This document shows, in pieces, positions 8,577 through 19,832 of a DNA stretch of 26,065 nucleotides. Each line of letters starts with the position of its first letter. Position 1 is the stretch's first letter. Under the pieces are notes generated by a model. The model saw nothing but the letters and a program-made list of their open reading frames with translations. It did not search any database and had not been told where the DNA came from. The position numbers were made by a program, and so were the translations under genes. The DNA is from Hyphochytrium catenoides (lineage: Eukaryota; Sar; Hyphochytriomycetes; Hyphochytriales; Hyphochytriaceae): the NCBI GenBank assembly GCA_900088475.1, contig FLMG01003226.1, forward strand, positions 1 through 26,065, written 5' to 3'.

Positions 8577-9983
8577 ATGGTAGGCGGGCAGGTCTTCAAG
8601 AGAGCCAAGTGCGAGCAAGATGGTGAGATTGAATGCCTGCCGCCTTCGACTTTCCCGGTCCTAGTAACAGGAGGTAAGCGCTGCTTCTTAGTTCCGTACA
8701 AGGATGCTCAATCCTGATTGCTAACCCCTCATCTCATCGTAGTGGCCGGCTTTATAGGAAGCTACACCGCTGAGTACCTTCTCAAAAGGGGTGATACGGT
8801 CATTGGAGTGGACGAAATCAACGATTACTACGACGTGCAGATCAAGGAAACGAACTTGAGGAGATTGGAGGAGCTTGGGGGAGAAAAGTTTATTTTCTAC
8901 CGTGGCGACCTCTGTGATAGAGCTCTCGTTAGACGGCTCTTTGAGCAACACTCTCCCAAGAGAATAGTCCATCTCGCCGCACGAGCTGGAGTTCGTCCAA
9001 GCATCTCGGACCCGCTTCTATATGTCCATTCAAATGTTGAAGCTACCACACTACTCTTCGAGGAGTCTCGCAAGGCAGGGTGTGAGCATTTCGTCTATGC
9101 TTCGAGTAGCAGTGTCTATGGCAGCAGGCCGGACGGTATATTTAGAGAAGATGACTGCGTGGACTTCCCAGTCTCACCATACGCAGCTACAAAGAAATCT
9201 ACTGAGCTCATGGCCTACACCTTTTACCATCTTTACAAGATACCCATGACTGGCTTACGCTTCTTCACCGTTTATGGTCCGCGAGGTCGGCCGGACATGG
9301 CACCATATATGTTCGTGGACCGAGTGTTCAAGGGAGAGGAGCTTAAGCAGTTCGGTGACGGATCGTCTGCAAGGGATTATACATACATTGATGACATTGT
9401 GGATGGCGTCATCAGAGCGCTGGATCGCCCACATGTAAGTCTAAAGTGAATGGGGAAGAACCCTTATTATAGAAGAAAGTTGGACAATGTGAGATGTCAT
9501 TGGAGATTAACATTCTGGCCAAGTCGAGCCAAGTATGAACTGACACCTACGCTTTTGCTTCTGTAGGGATATCAAATATATAATCTCGGCAACGGCAATC
9601 CAGTCAGACTGAGCCATTTCATACAGACGGTAGAGAAGCTTCTAGGAAAGAAGGCAAACATTAGGGTCCTTCCTGACCAACCCGGAGATGTTCCAAGAAC
9701 GGCTGCAGACATCTCAAAGGCTAGAAGAATGCTAGGATACAATCCTTCTGTTCCGTTCGAGGAGGGCTTAAAACGTTCGGTGGAATACTACGTCTGCACA
9801 CAATCCGTATCTTGCAGCCTGCCTACCACCTTCAGACTGGCTGAGCCTGTGTCTTCTCCAGGAGCCACAGAAGCAACGGAGACAAGCTCGTCCTGCAGCA
9901 GCAGCCCCATGAACTATTCAGATGCTGAAGAGCAAATGAATTCGGAGCCACGCTCTGTGGAGTATATCGGCACGGAGTGCTGA
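8577..9983 (+). CDS. GAE: UDP-glucuronate 4-epimerase (NAD-dependent SDR family)
   Basis: It interconverts UDP-glucuronate and UDP-galacturonate, supplying galacturonate for polysaccharides. Exons 8577-8673, 8743-9434, 9567-9983; introns 69 and 132 bases, phases 1 and 0; 401 aa, stop TGA. The NAD-binding TGVAGFIG (about 31-38) is completed across the first splice. Then come GVDEINDYYDV, the SSSSVYG segment (153-159), catalytic Y179 and K183 in SPYAATK, and RFFTVYGPRGRPDMAP, which is diagnostic of the glucuronate-epimerase branch rather than UDP-glucose epimerases. Plant enzymes carry an N-terminal membrane anchor; this one starts about 30 residues before the Rossmann fold with no hydrophobic segment, as in bacterial forms, so it is probably cytosolic. 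A Ser/Glu-rich tail of roughly 65 residues follows the domain. ATG 8577 is the first in frame. Confidence 0.94.
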
Positions 9984-11154
9984 ACAGCTGGTCATGGTTA
10001 TTTGGCGGCAATGCAAAAGTTCATTCCTCTGTCTTTTAGACTATAGCGGCGGCGAGCTGGGCATTCACCTCGTGTGGGTAAAAACTATTTATAAAATTGA
10101 ATGCATTTCATGCTATAAGTGTATTGGGATGCGATGGATGCTTCATTCACTGCAGCTGCCTGTCCAAGACGTCCTAGGCCATACCCCCTCCTCTAGTCCT
10201 TGCTACCTCCTTCAGTTCCCGAAGTATCGTACAAAGCTGGAGCTTGAGAATGAGAGAACCTTAAAGGAGTTACCTGGTTTTATGCCCTGCAGGTTTGGAG
10301 GTTTGGCGGCCTGTGAGGCGAGCTGTGAAGCCGGGACAATTATAAAGCCGGAGCTTGATATCAAAAGGACCAGGACCAGGATACTTGGGCTTTTCGAGGT
10401 ACCATGCCAGGCATGAGAAGATCGTCGCGCCTGTAGGAGAGCTATAGAGCATGCAGTTCTGAGATAAAAAAGCTTGCTGCGGGCATCGCTACGGCGGCGG
10501 ATGACGGCAAGGAAACGAGGATGTTGTGTGAGAATCACTCGCGGGCTGGATCAGCCTCAAATGCCGTTTCTTATTGTCCAGGGCCTTTAAACGTTGCTTG
10601 GTCATTATAAATGGCTTCTACCCATAGGAAACTTAAAGACCTCAAACTCCCACATCTCTTCCACACTCTGGCTCGTATAAATCAATATACTGATACCTTC
10701 CATATTCCCCTTTCTCCCCTACTCTCTCTCGTTGTTCGACTCTCTTCTACATCCCATTTGTGTTGTCTTTGCAGAACTGGAGTCAGCGCCATGAGGAACT
10801 GCCCCAAAGACCTCAACTTCATCTTCATCTCAGACTCACTAGAAAGACAAAAAAGTCAAGAGACATCGAGCCCTTGTGAAGCGCAGTAGTCCCTCAGGAC
10901 ATAGGCACTCATCTGCATAACCTGCTGTGAGTCTATCATGTTGCCAGGCGGCTGGGAGTATGGTGGTGTTTAGGGCCAATACGATACACTTTGAGCGGCA
11001 ACGCGCGAATTGAGTTAGCTGGATTGAAGAATTGTGATCACCCTAGCGTCATGCGGAGCTGCTGGGAAAGCGCGTGCTGAGGCATGCAGACCTACAGTAC
11101 AGCTAGACTGACTTTCCTTAGTTGAAATAGAGATTATACCAGAGTCGGGGGAAC
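9984..11154. other. Intergenic, no convincing gene
   Basis: This holds the 3' flank of the epimerase gene and the 5' flank of the Rab GAP. A 140-codon plus-strand frame starts at 9994, eleven bases after the epimerase stop, and a 92-codon one at 10611. Neither shows motifs, and both look like chance frames. Confidence 0.5.
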
Positions 11155-14100
11155 ATGGACCAGCAAGAGAGCTTCACCAACACTATGATGGAGGCAGCTG
11201 CCGCTGCAGAGCGTGTAGTCGACATGGAGAATGAGTTTGTAGCTGTTATCACTGCGCTGCAATTCAGCGGACCAGCCTATCTGGCCAGTCTAGCGAGTTC
11301 AGGTGACCTTCTTCCCGTGAAAATCTTGGCACTTTACGTCCATGGCTCGCCGTGGTGTCTGCTTCACCTTTACTTTAGCCATTCAGCTAATGCTGTCCAC
11401 GTCCCTAGTTGGTTGTTTATTCCAAGTATGCCTAGGTTTTCCGCCCCGGTCGTTTGTCTTTTATCTAATGGTTCATATCCTTTGACAGACGGCCTAGCAC
11501 ATAGTCAGGTTCGGGCCCTCTATTGGAAAATTTTCATGGGTTCTCTACCGTTAAAAGATTGCCCAGCGGGCTGGAGCGAGTCAATGCAAAAAATGCGAGC
11601 CGATTATCGTCTCTTGAAGCAGCGGTTTCCAGTGTTGCAGGTACTTTCTGTCTCTCCTACGGTCACCCCTTCCTCGTGGTTCACTACGTTCCTACTGGTC
11701 TTCACGCTCCTTTCTCGCTCAACCTCCTTGTTTGGATTCGGTTGGGCATAATACTGCCAATCCGCCAGGCTCACGACCCTTACCCTTTCATGTTTTCTCT
11801 CACCATCTGCTCCGCCTCTCTCCACCTTGGCGCAATCGGTGCTCGTTTTGGTCTAGAATGCCGATGTGCGGACCCTGGAACCAAATGTGCGGCGAGCAAT
11901 TCTCCTTGATCAGCGCCTGCTCTCTGATATTAAGAAGGATACGGAAAGGCTTGGATACCAAGGCTTCGAAGGCAGATACTTCCAATCGTCAAACGTGCAG
12001 GTGCGCAGACTGACTTTCTTTGTCTTTTTGCAGATTTTACTATCTGATCTGTCGGTCATTCGAGACGAGAAACACGTTTCCCTCCATATTGTCTGGAGAA
12101 CTTTTTCCTCTAGGCTGCCTCGCGATCCTCATCCTCAGTGACCTCCGAGTCATCTTTTCAACTCCGTGGCGCGTGTGATCTGGTTCCCTGTCACTTAGCC
12201 TATAGCTACGCTTGATCGCCGTAACGTTACTGTTCCAGCTTTTCCATGATTCTTCTCATAGTCTCGTCTCTGTATAAGGAATATCAGCTCACCAATTGGT
12301 CGATTTTGCACGACCCATCGCTCTGTAGCAAATCATCCTTCACATTTTATTCATTTGGGCGAGGGAGAATCCAACCATCTCTTACCGTCAAGGAATGCAC
12401 GAGCTTCTTGCTTTTCTCGTCTACGTCCTATTGGAAAACGCGATAGATCCAGACAGCTATTCGCCATCTGCTGATGGGTCCAACCCCTACCAGGACTCCT
12501 TTCTTACATGTTTCGATAGAGAAGGCATCGAGGCAGACGCCTACTTCATGTTCTCTCAACTGATGGGTATCATGCAGCCGTTCTATCAGGTCCAGACAAG
12601 GACCTGGTCGCACAATTCCCTCCAGGGCGGAGCAGAAGGAAGGAGGGGAGAAAGTGGACTAGCAATGATAGAACAAGGGGGAATACTCCCAATCTCTGAG
12701 CTGTGTAAGCAAATTCACCACTCTCTCCTCCGAGACGAAGATGTTGCTTTATATGAAGCCTTACAAAAGCATGAGATAGAGCCCCAGAGCTATCTGGTGC
12801 GCTGGATCAGACTGCTGTTCCAGAGGGAGTTTCCTTTCTTTGACAGCCTGGTAGGTATTCGCGCGATTCTCTGTTCTTTATTAAAATTGGTGCTTCTAGG
12901 TTCCTTAATACCCTTAGTGCAGATCCGCAGCGTTGAAGGCGGCCTTGTTTTTCACATTGTCGTCAATCGGTCGCCTTTGCTGAGTTTGTTCCGTGAAAAT
13001 CTCTTCCCGTAGATTTTGGTCGATTGGCTATCTGTGCAGACACCTGCAGAGCCTTTTCTTGCCTCTCATCTTGTGTCTTCTTCTGATCTTGCTTATTTTG
13101 ACTCAGGTACTTTGGGACTATCTCTTTGCCCGCCATTTCCTGTTCCACCTATCTGGACAAAACCCGGCGAGCGGCGGAGTAGACCTTCTATCTTCCCTGA
13201 AGGAGGTCTCGGTTGTCCTGCTATTGTCACTTCGTGCTCCTATTTTAGCAGGGGATGGACCAGGCGCTCAGTCTGCGCTAATGAAGACTCCTCTCCCCCT
13301 CCAAATCAGGACCGTGATAGGTGCTGTTGACAGGCTGCATAGGAAAATCTTGCAGAGGAGCGATGGCGGAGGTGAGTATATGGCTACATATCCAGAGGAT
13401 CAGGGCAAGTAAAGTGGCATAGTGTAGTCGGAGCTCTGGAGACAAGTAGGACGAGATCTCAAGCGTCTCACCGCACGTCTTAACTGTCTAAGTCTTTCAC
13501 CTTCTCCTCTTTCTCGTTACACAGGATCAAGGGTTGCACAGAGAGGGCAGCAAAATGGCCAAAGGGAGCTGGGCCACAGAATGGGCCAGGCTATGACGGA
13601 CATAGGCGGCTTCTTTGCCAGAGCCATCTCTTCTCTCACAGAAGAACAAAGGGTGCCTCCTCCTGTTCCCGCACCCATTCCTTCCACCTCCCCACACTCT
13701 GCTGCGTCGTCGCTGTCGGCCTCTTCGGTCGCTTCTTCGGGGAACCTTCCTCTTGTTGGGGTACCTTCTTCTGATCTTACACCTAGTATCTCTCCCACCT
13801 CCTCTCTCAGCCATTTTGTCGATCGCTCTGAAGGGGAAGGGGCTGTAAGTGTCGCCACTCCGACTGCGCGGCTGTCTCTCTCGTCGTCAATAGGGGACTC
13901 ACCACCGCAGTCATTGTCTTTAGCGAATTCGACAGGTGTAACTTCGAACGGCCCTCTCACCCCTCCTTTCACTGCTCATGGTCTTGTGGATTTTCTGGGC
14001 GGTGATGCTCATAGCAACGACGAAGGAGAAGGAGAGGAAGGACAGGAAAGAGAGATGGTGCCAATTCCTACTACTGATCCAACACAGCCTGGGGCCGAAA

Positions 14101-14714
14101 TCGATACGGGGAGGGCTGAAGAGTCCTCCCTCCCGCTCTCCCACGGCTTGTCGCAGGTTGTTGGTCATGCAGAAAGTCACTCAGACCCAAATAGAAGCAC
14201 AGATCTCACAAACGCTATTGGAACACACGAAAGGCAAGGAGAGGAACTCAGGGAACTTGTAGTAGGGGGAACCGAAAGGGCCTCTCATAGCTCCCCTCAA
14301 CAAAACCCAGTTCTTACTGCAGCTTCAGCTGTGAACCGTGTGTTTAGAGGCATTGGAACCGGAATATCTCCCGAAGAAAGGAGGGCAGGAGAGTGTATGG
14401 CCACTTGCAATGAAGATCCAGACAGAGCGGGACCCGCACTTCCTGCGCAACAGTGCCGCAGAATGGGAAAGGAACTGTATCGTGCGATCCACACCATAGA
14501 GAAGGAGCTGATGCGCGCATGTGGCACAGGAAGGCACCATCAAGAGGGCCAAGAAGGGGGAAATGAGAGCATTGAGCACAGCAATGCGGAATTTGCGCTG
14601 GACGTCGAAACGATAGAGGCTCTTGCAAGGGCAAAGCAGGTGACCAGTGTCCTTCTAGGACGTTTGGAGTTTCAGAATTGTCAGTGGGAGGCGGAGGAAA
14701 GCACCACCTCTTAG
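11155..14714 (+). CDS. TBC1D5: TBC-domain Rab GTPase-activating protein, TBC1D5-like
   Basis: It stimulates GTP hydrolysis by a Rab; TBC1D5 acts on Rab7 at endosomes together with retromer. Exons: 11155-11302, 11489-11640, 11857-12000, 12329-12850, 13107-13371, 13525-14714; phases 1, 0, 0, 0, 1; 806 aa, stop TAG. The TBC domain starts near HSQVRALYWKIFMGSLP. The Arg finger is R131 in IKKDTER and the Gln finger Q169 in YRQGMHELLA, so it should be catalytically competent. ENPTISYRQGMHELLAFLVY, ADAYFMFSQLM, LVRWIRLLFQREFPFFDSL and VLWDYLF follow the order and spacing of human TBC1D5 closely. The last 380 residues are Ser/Pro/Glu-rich and probably disordered, with a short helical end. Phase-correct joining and motif continuity support the junctions. 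The subfamily call rests on remembered sequence. Confidence 0.87.
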
Positions 14715-14962
14715 GAGCCAAGACATAATATTTCTTCCCCGGGGTCTTTCCACTTCCTCTCATTCTCCCTAATCTCATTCCACGGCTTCCGGCAGCTCTT
14801 CTTCTGAGGCCCCAGAATAACAAGGGAGATATTTGCTGGCCTTGACTTGTGGCGGATCACCTGCGCATTAATGCGTGGTGCACGGTCGCGCGGGCAGGAA
14901 GAGAATGAGAGAAAGGAGGGGCTGTAGAGTCTGTAAATATCGCTGTTGATGTCACTAATCTC

Positions 14963-17900
14963 CTAATAAATGCAGAAGAGCTGCAATGTATCATCAATCT
15001 TTCCCACACACTGATCCAGCCGATCCAGCGCCTTGTTAAGGAGCTCGTACTTGGCCGCATCAGCTCCCAATGGATCACTCTCCTCTCCTCCTTCTCCAGA
15101 TATCGCGCCTCGAGCCTAAACCAAGGGCAATAGAAGTGAACAATTTCTATATCTTGTCTCATGTTAAGAAGCAAGAAGGGAGAGGGAACCCAAAGGAAAA
15201 GACATCGGAGCAGACAAGTGGAAAGGTAGGTGAGAGTTTTCCGCGTAACAGAGCCATTGGAGAGAGAAATTATCACGGGAAAGACATGTCTGCAAAAGAA
15301 AAGTGGGTTAGAAGACGACAAGGGTTATGAGACGGACCAAGAAAGAGGAAAATACTTGGCAGTGGGGTGACAAAGCGTTATCTCTTACCTTCCAATCACT
15401 ATCGGTCTGTCTGCGCAAAGAGCGCTCCACGAGGTCCTAACAGATAGAAAAGTCAACGAAAGGCGAGTCATGAACCAAACCTCCCTCTCAACCTCTGTCC
15501 CGGTCGGTATGTCTCATTCTCACGCTGAGGAAGTGTTCCCACGTTCTTTTGCGTTTGAGCTTGTTGTCGCTATATATGTCCCTACCTTGTTTCGAGAGAA
15601 GTCATGGTTCCTCCGAAGTCTAAGGTTAAGAAGGGCATGATAAATTTGCTCCACGATCACCTTCAACATCTTGCCGTCATCCTATGAGGGGGTCCGCAAT
15701 GCAGGACCAGTAAGCAGCAACAAGGGAAGGGATTGAAGGAAGGGGCAGATACAGAGAGAGAGATCGACGGGGACAGAGTGGGAAATGAATCAGGGAAACT
15801 GAGTTCAGGGACCTCTGGCACCGCGCGGCACTCTAACCCTGCTCGTGCAACCAATCTCCTTCCCCCATTGCCGCCGGTAGCTGATACAGCGATCTCTTCT
15901 CTCTCCCTCTCTTTCGCTAGCGGTTTCTTGATATGATTCTCCTTTTCCTAAGCTTTTTCCCTCGTCAAGATCTCGGCTGAGTAGAAGCTTACCACGCTCC
16001 AGGTGTAAAAGGTCTGCTGTGGATTATAGTCTGCCCTCTGTGGAATTTCCTGCAGCTTCACAATGTGGTCCCGCAACAGCTCGTAGAGACGCCGCCGCGC
16101 ATCATTCGTAGGGATGAGCGCCAACTTCTCGAACTATAAGAGCAATTGAGAAGCAGTAGCTTTAAGAACAATGGATGTAGGACAAATAGGGACGACCGCG
16201 ATAGGAGGCACGGAAGAGCGAAGAGCGCCAATCGTAGGCACAAGCGCTAGAAGGACGTATGACTTCCTAGCTCCTGACTGCAACCGAGAATGACTACGGA
16301 AAATGCAAGAGAAGAAGCAAAAGCACCCCAAACGACAGTCATACATCTCCACGACACCGAGACCTGCAGCAGGCAAGGACATAGTGCGACTTTTGGCACT
16401 TGAAGTAAATGCGAGCCTACCTGTTGCTGCTCTAACTGCTTCTTGGACTTCAGTACTTGCACGATTCGGGCACTCTCTATGCCATACTTCTCCTAGAAGC
16501 ACGAGTCGAGATTTAGCTGAAGGTTGCAAAAGGGATAATGCCCGATATAGACCCCGAAGCACGGACGTAGCCTTCCAAGTGGAAATTGGAAAAATGGTTG
16601 GAAGGACCCAGAAATGTAGGAGGTAGAGCAGAGAGCTTGAACCCGGCCCATGCGCCGCCCTTTCACCCGAATGTTCCCTCCTTTCCCGCTTCTCTTCTAG
16701 CCTTTCAAGAGGTGACTTGGCCTTATGTGCCTTCTGACAAAGGTGCGCATGCGTTGAAAGATGAAATGAGAAAGCGAGGTTCAAGAGACCGACAGATAGA
16801 GGAGAAGAGGGATTAGGGGCATGACCTGTATGATAGTGTGAATGGTCTTCTGTCTTAGAAAGTCGATCATTTTGGCAAGTTGAACTGTATAAGTGCCGCC
16901 GTCGCGGGCTCGACTATCACTGCCTACTGTCTGCAAGACAAAGTAGTCCAAATGGTAAAAGTGCTCAGAGCGTCGGGCAATGAAAGCGGAGCCATATTTT
17001 GACGACCTAACCCTAACCTTAAGCAGGGGCAAGATAGCCACAGTCGACTAAACCAAAGTGCTTAATACAAGGAGAGATAGAGAGGGAGACAAAGAGAGAG
17101 ACAACTAGCCATAAAGTGAGAGACGCTTTCAGAAAGGATTGTCTGCAAAGAAGTGCTAAGATGGATGCAGGCCCGACAGAGAGGAGATACTTAGCGAGCT
17201 CACCTTTTTTAGCATTCCAGTCTTATCCCAACACATGATCTCTAAATATTTGAGGAAGGTCTGCCAAGGAACGGAGACTCCTCCACTTCCTTTCGGCAGG
17301 GCATCATAGACGTTTCTGGCTGTAACAGCAGCCGTGACCGGCTCCGCTCGATCTCGTTCATGGGCTTGAGTAAGGTCTATCACTGTCTTCACTATAGTGC
17401 TAACAGTGTCGTTGACTTGCTCGCTGGCGAGCTTTATTAGTGCTAAGTGGCGCAGGTCTCGATGAAACTGGTCGAAACCTAAGCGCCAGACTAGGGATGA
17501 CGACGAAGCAGAAGGGGATGCTGCCCTATCTGCGTCCTGTCAGTCACATGGAAGATTCGGTAGTGAGAGACTGGAGAAGTCTGGGTGATCAAGAAGCCGA
17601 GAGGACCAAGCTGGCACTTAGATAATCCAGAATTATTCCAGGACCTTTGGTGGATTAGCATGCGTTCGGCAGAAAGGTGTAATGATGACACATAGAAGAT
17701 ATGGACAGAGTATTACCATGCCGTCCTCAGATTTCTTGCCCTTCGTAATCACTCGTCTTCGCTTGGTGCTTGGCGGAGGGCTCGGACTGGGGAAGTGCAG
17801 TGCGGTGGATGAACGCAAAAGGTCAATTTCTGTGTAAAGAAAGGCAGCAAAGGGACAGAGAAAAGGGAAAGCACTCAACCGAAAGAGAGATAGTGGAGAG

Positions 17901-19787
17901 AGGACGCGAGAAGCAACGTCCGTATTTCCTGCGAGAATAACCGGAACGGTCAGCGCTCCACTTGCCAATGACAGCACTGTACACAGAGCTTCCACTACTT
18001 GGAGCATACCTGGCACTTGACGGCTCTGGAGCCACTTCCACTTCCTTGGGAGGTGCCCCAGACCCTTCTTCTGCCTTCATCATTAACAACCTAAGCTCCA
18101 GAGGAATCTGAATAATAGGAGGACTTGTTAAGCTACAGCGGTCAATGATCAAGGATGCATAAGGAACAAAGGGCGGTTTTAGATCAAGCGTCATTGATAC
18201 ACCGTATTCCCAGAAAGGTCGACCCCGGTGACATACCGCATTTGCGTCTTTCTTTTGATTCTCCGCGGCGGTGGGTCTTTTGCGCTTTATTCCTTTGACA
18301 GACGAAGAGGTCGAGCCGTTGGCCAGAGCAGAAGCTCCTGCTCTTTTCTTGCCAGCCAGACCTCCCATCGTTCCTGAAGCGCTCTTGGGAACGGCTACAC
18401 CTTGCAAAAGCTTGCTCTCTCTTCCTGAGCTAACGGGGGCTTGTGGAGTGAAGTCCACAGGATGGACCCTCACCAGATAACGGCGTTTAATCATTGCTTC
18501 GCATACTTCTTGCACTCTTCCCTGGTCCCTTCGCAGCTCTTGAATCTCATCCTCAAGCTTTTGAACTGCAGATGAGAAGAAAAGAGAAGCAACAAAAGCA
18601 ACCGCATAGTAAGGCATAGAGTGTAAGAGGAAATGGTTGGCGGATAAGGATGCTCTATGGGGCAGGAATGTATGGAGAAGCTGAGAGAGGAATCATGAAC
18701 TGCCATGTAAAGATTAGAAGGCAAAGAGACAATGTAGGAAGCCCAAATGGAGCTTGATGGTAACGTTGACGGAGATGCGGCCCAGACTTTCCCTTACTTT
18801 CTTGTAGGGTTTCATCCTCCATGTCTTCTGTCATCTGCACACTATTCAACACATTCTCTCTTTCATCTATCGCTTGCACCACTCTCTGCTCCACGACTTG
18901 CACAAGCTCCTCCAGCTTCATTCTGCCACTTAGACAGAGCTCTTCAACCACGTACTCTCCCTACAACCACAGATAAAGAGAGATGCTCAACTTGGTTGGA
19001 GAGGTTGAGGCTTCGCCACAGTAAAGAGATAAAGATGCCGAGAGGCCAACCCGAACATAGAGTCATAGAGGATCAAAGTAGATAGCTGCTAAAGAGGAAA
19101 GATGCACGAAAGCAGAAGAGCAAGGAGGAAAACAACCGGGCGCCCAGATAAGAGGAAAGAGCGAAGAGCCTGTGCAGGAGAGGAATGGAAGACAGAAAAG
19201 AGGCATATATATTGGTAGAGAGGAAGAGAGAGAGCGAGAGAGATTCATGTTCCATGAAGAACCCTCAGTACTCGACATTGCTAAAAGTAACCAAGTGGTG
19301 AATCAACGAGGGTTGTTCGCAGCGTACCACGCGTCCAAAGAGCTCCAAGGCACGATACATGAACTTCGGAAAGCGCAGACGGGTAACGATGTCCTCACAG
19401 CTAACCTACACGACCCCACCATCATGTCAATAGACAAGCCCAGACACCGAGGAGAGAGAGAGGAGCAAGCAGACGCTATACGTTGGTACATATCGTGAGA
19501 ACTGGAAAGCTGCCGAAAGAGACACTTTAGCCGCGGATGACAGAGAGTGAGGAGAGAGAGGAACAGAGGAAGGAGTGCGAGACAATGAAGGGAGAGCTAC
19601 CTCATAGAGAATTGTCACATTGGCCGTTGTCTTCGTCTTCAGGTTCACGACAGTAGGTGTGTCGCTCTGCTTCATTCGCATGCGAAGGATATTATGCTGG
19701 CCCAAAATGAGAAGGGCATCCCGCACCTGAAAGGCGAAAGAGCAGAAAAGACGAAGAGGAAAAGAGAAACAGAAACGAGACAGAGAG

Positions 19788-19832
<45 letters not shown>

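Noticed and set aside
9994-10416. 140-codon plus-strand frame after the epimerase gene
   Set aside because: It starts eleven bases after the epimerase stop, has no motif, and its Cys/Lys-rich composition looks like translated 3' flank.
10611-10889. 92-codon plus-strand frame
   Set aside because: No recognisable domain, a pyrimidine-rich middle, and no supporting splice structure.
11303-11488. Retaining the first TBC1D5 intron as coding
   Set aside because: The 186-base intron is a multiple of three and open, but it has good splice sites, and removing it gives the normal start of the TBC domain.
17006-17020. Telomere-like CCTAACCCTAACC in a POLR3C intron
   Set aside because: Only about two units, inside an intron of an intact gene; chance is the simplest explanation.
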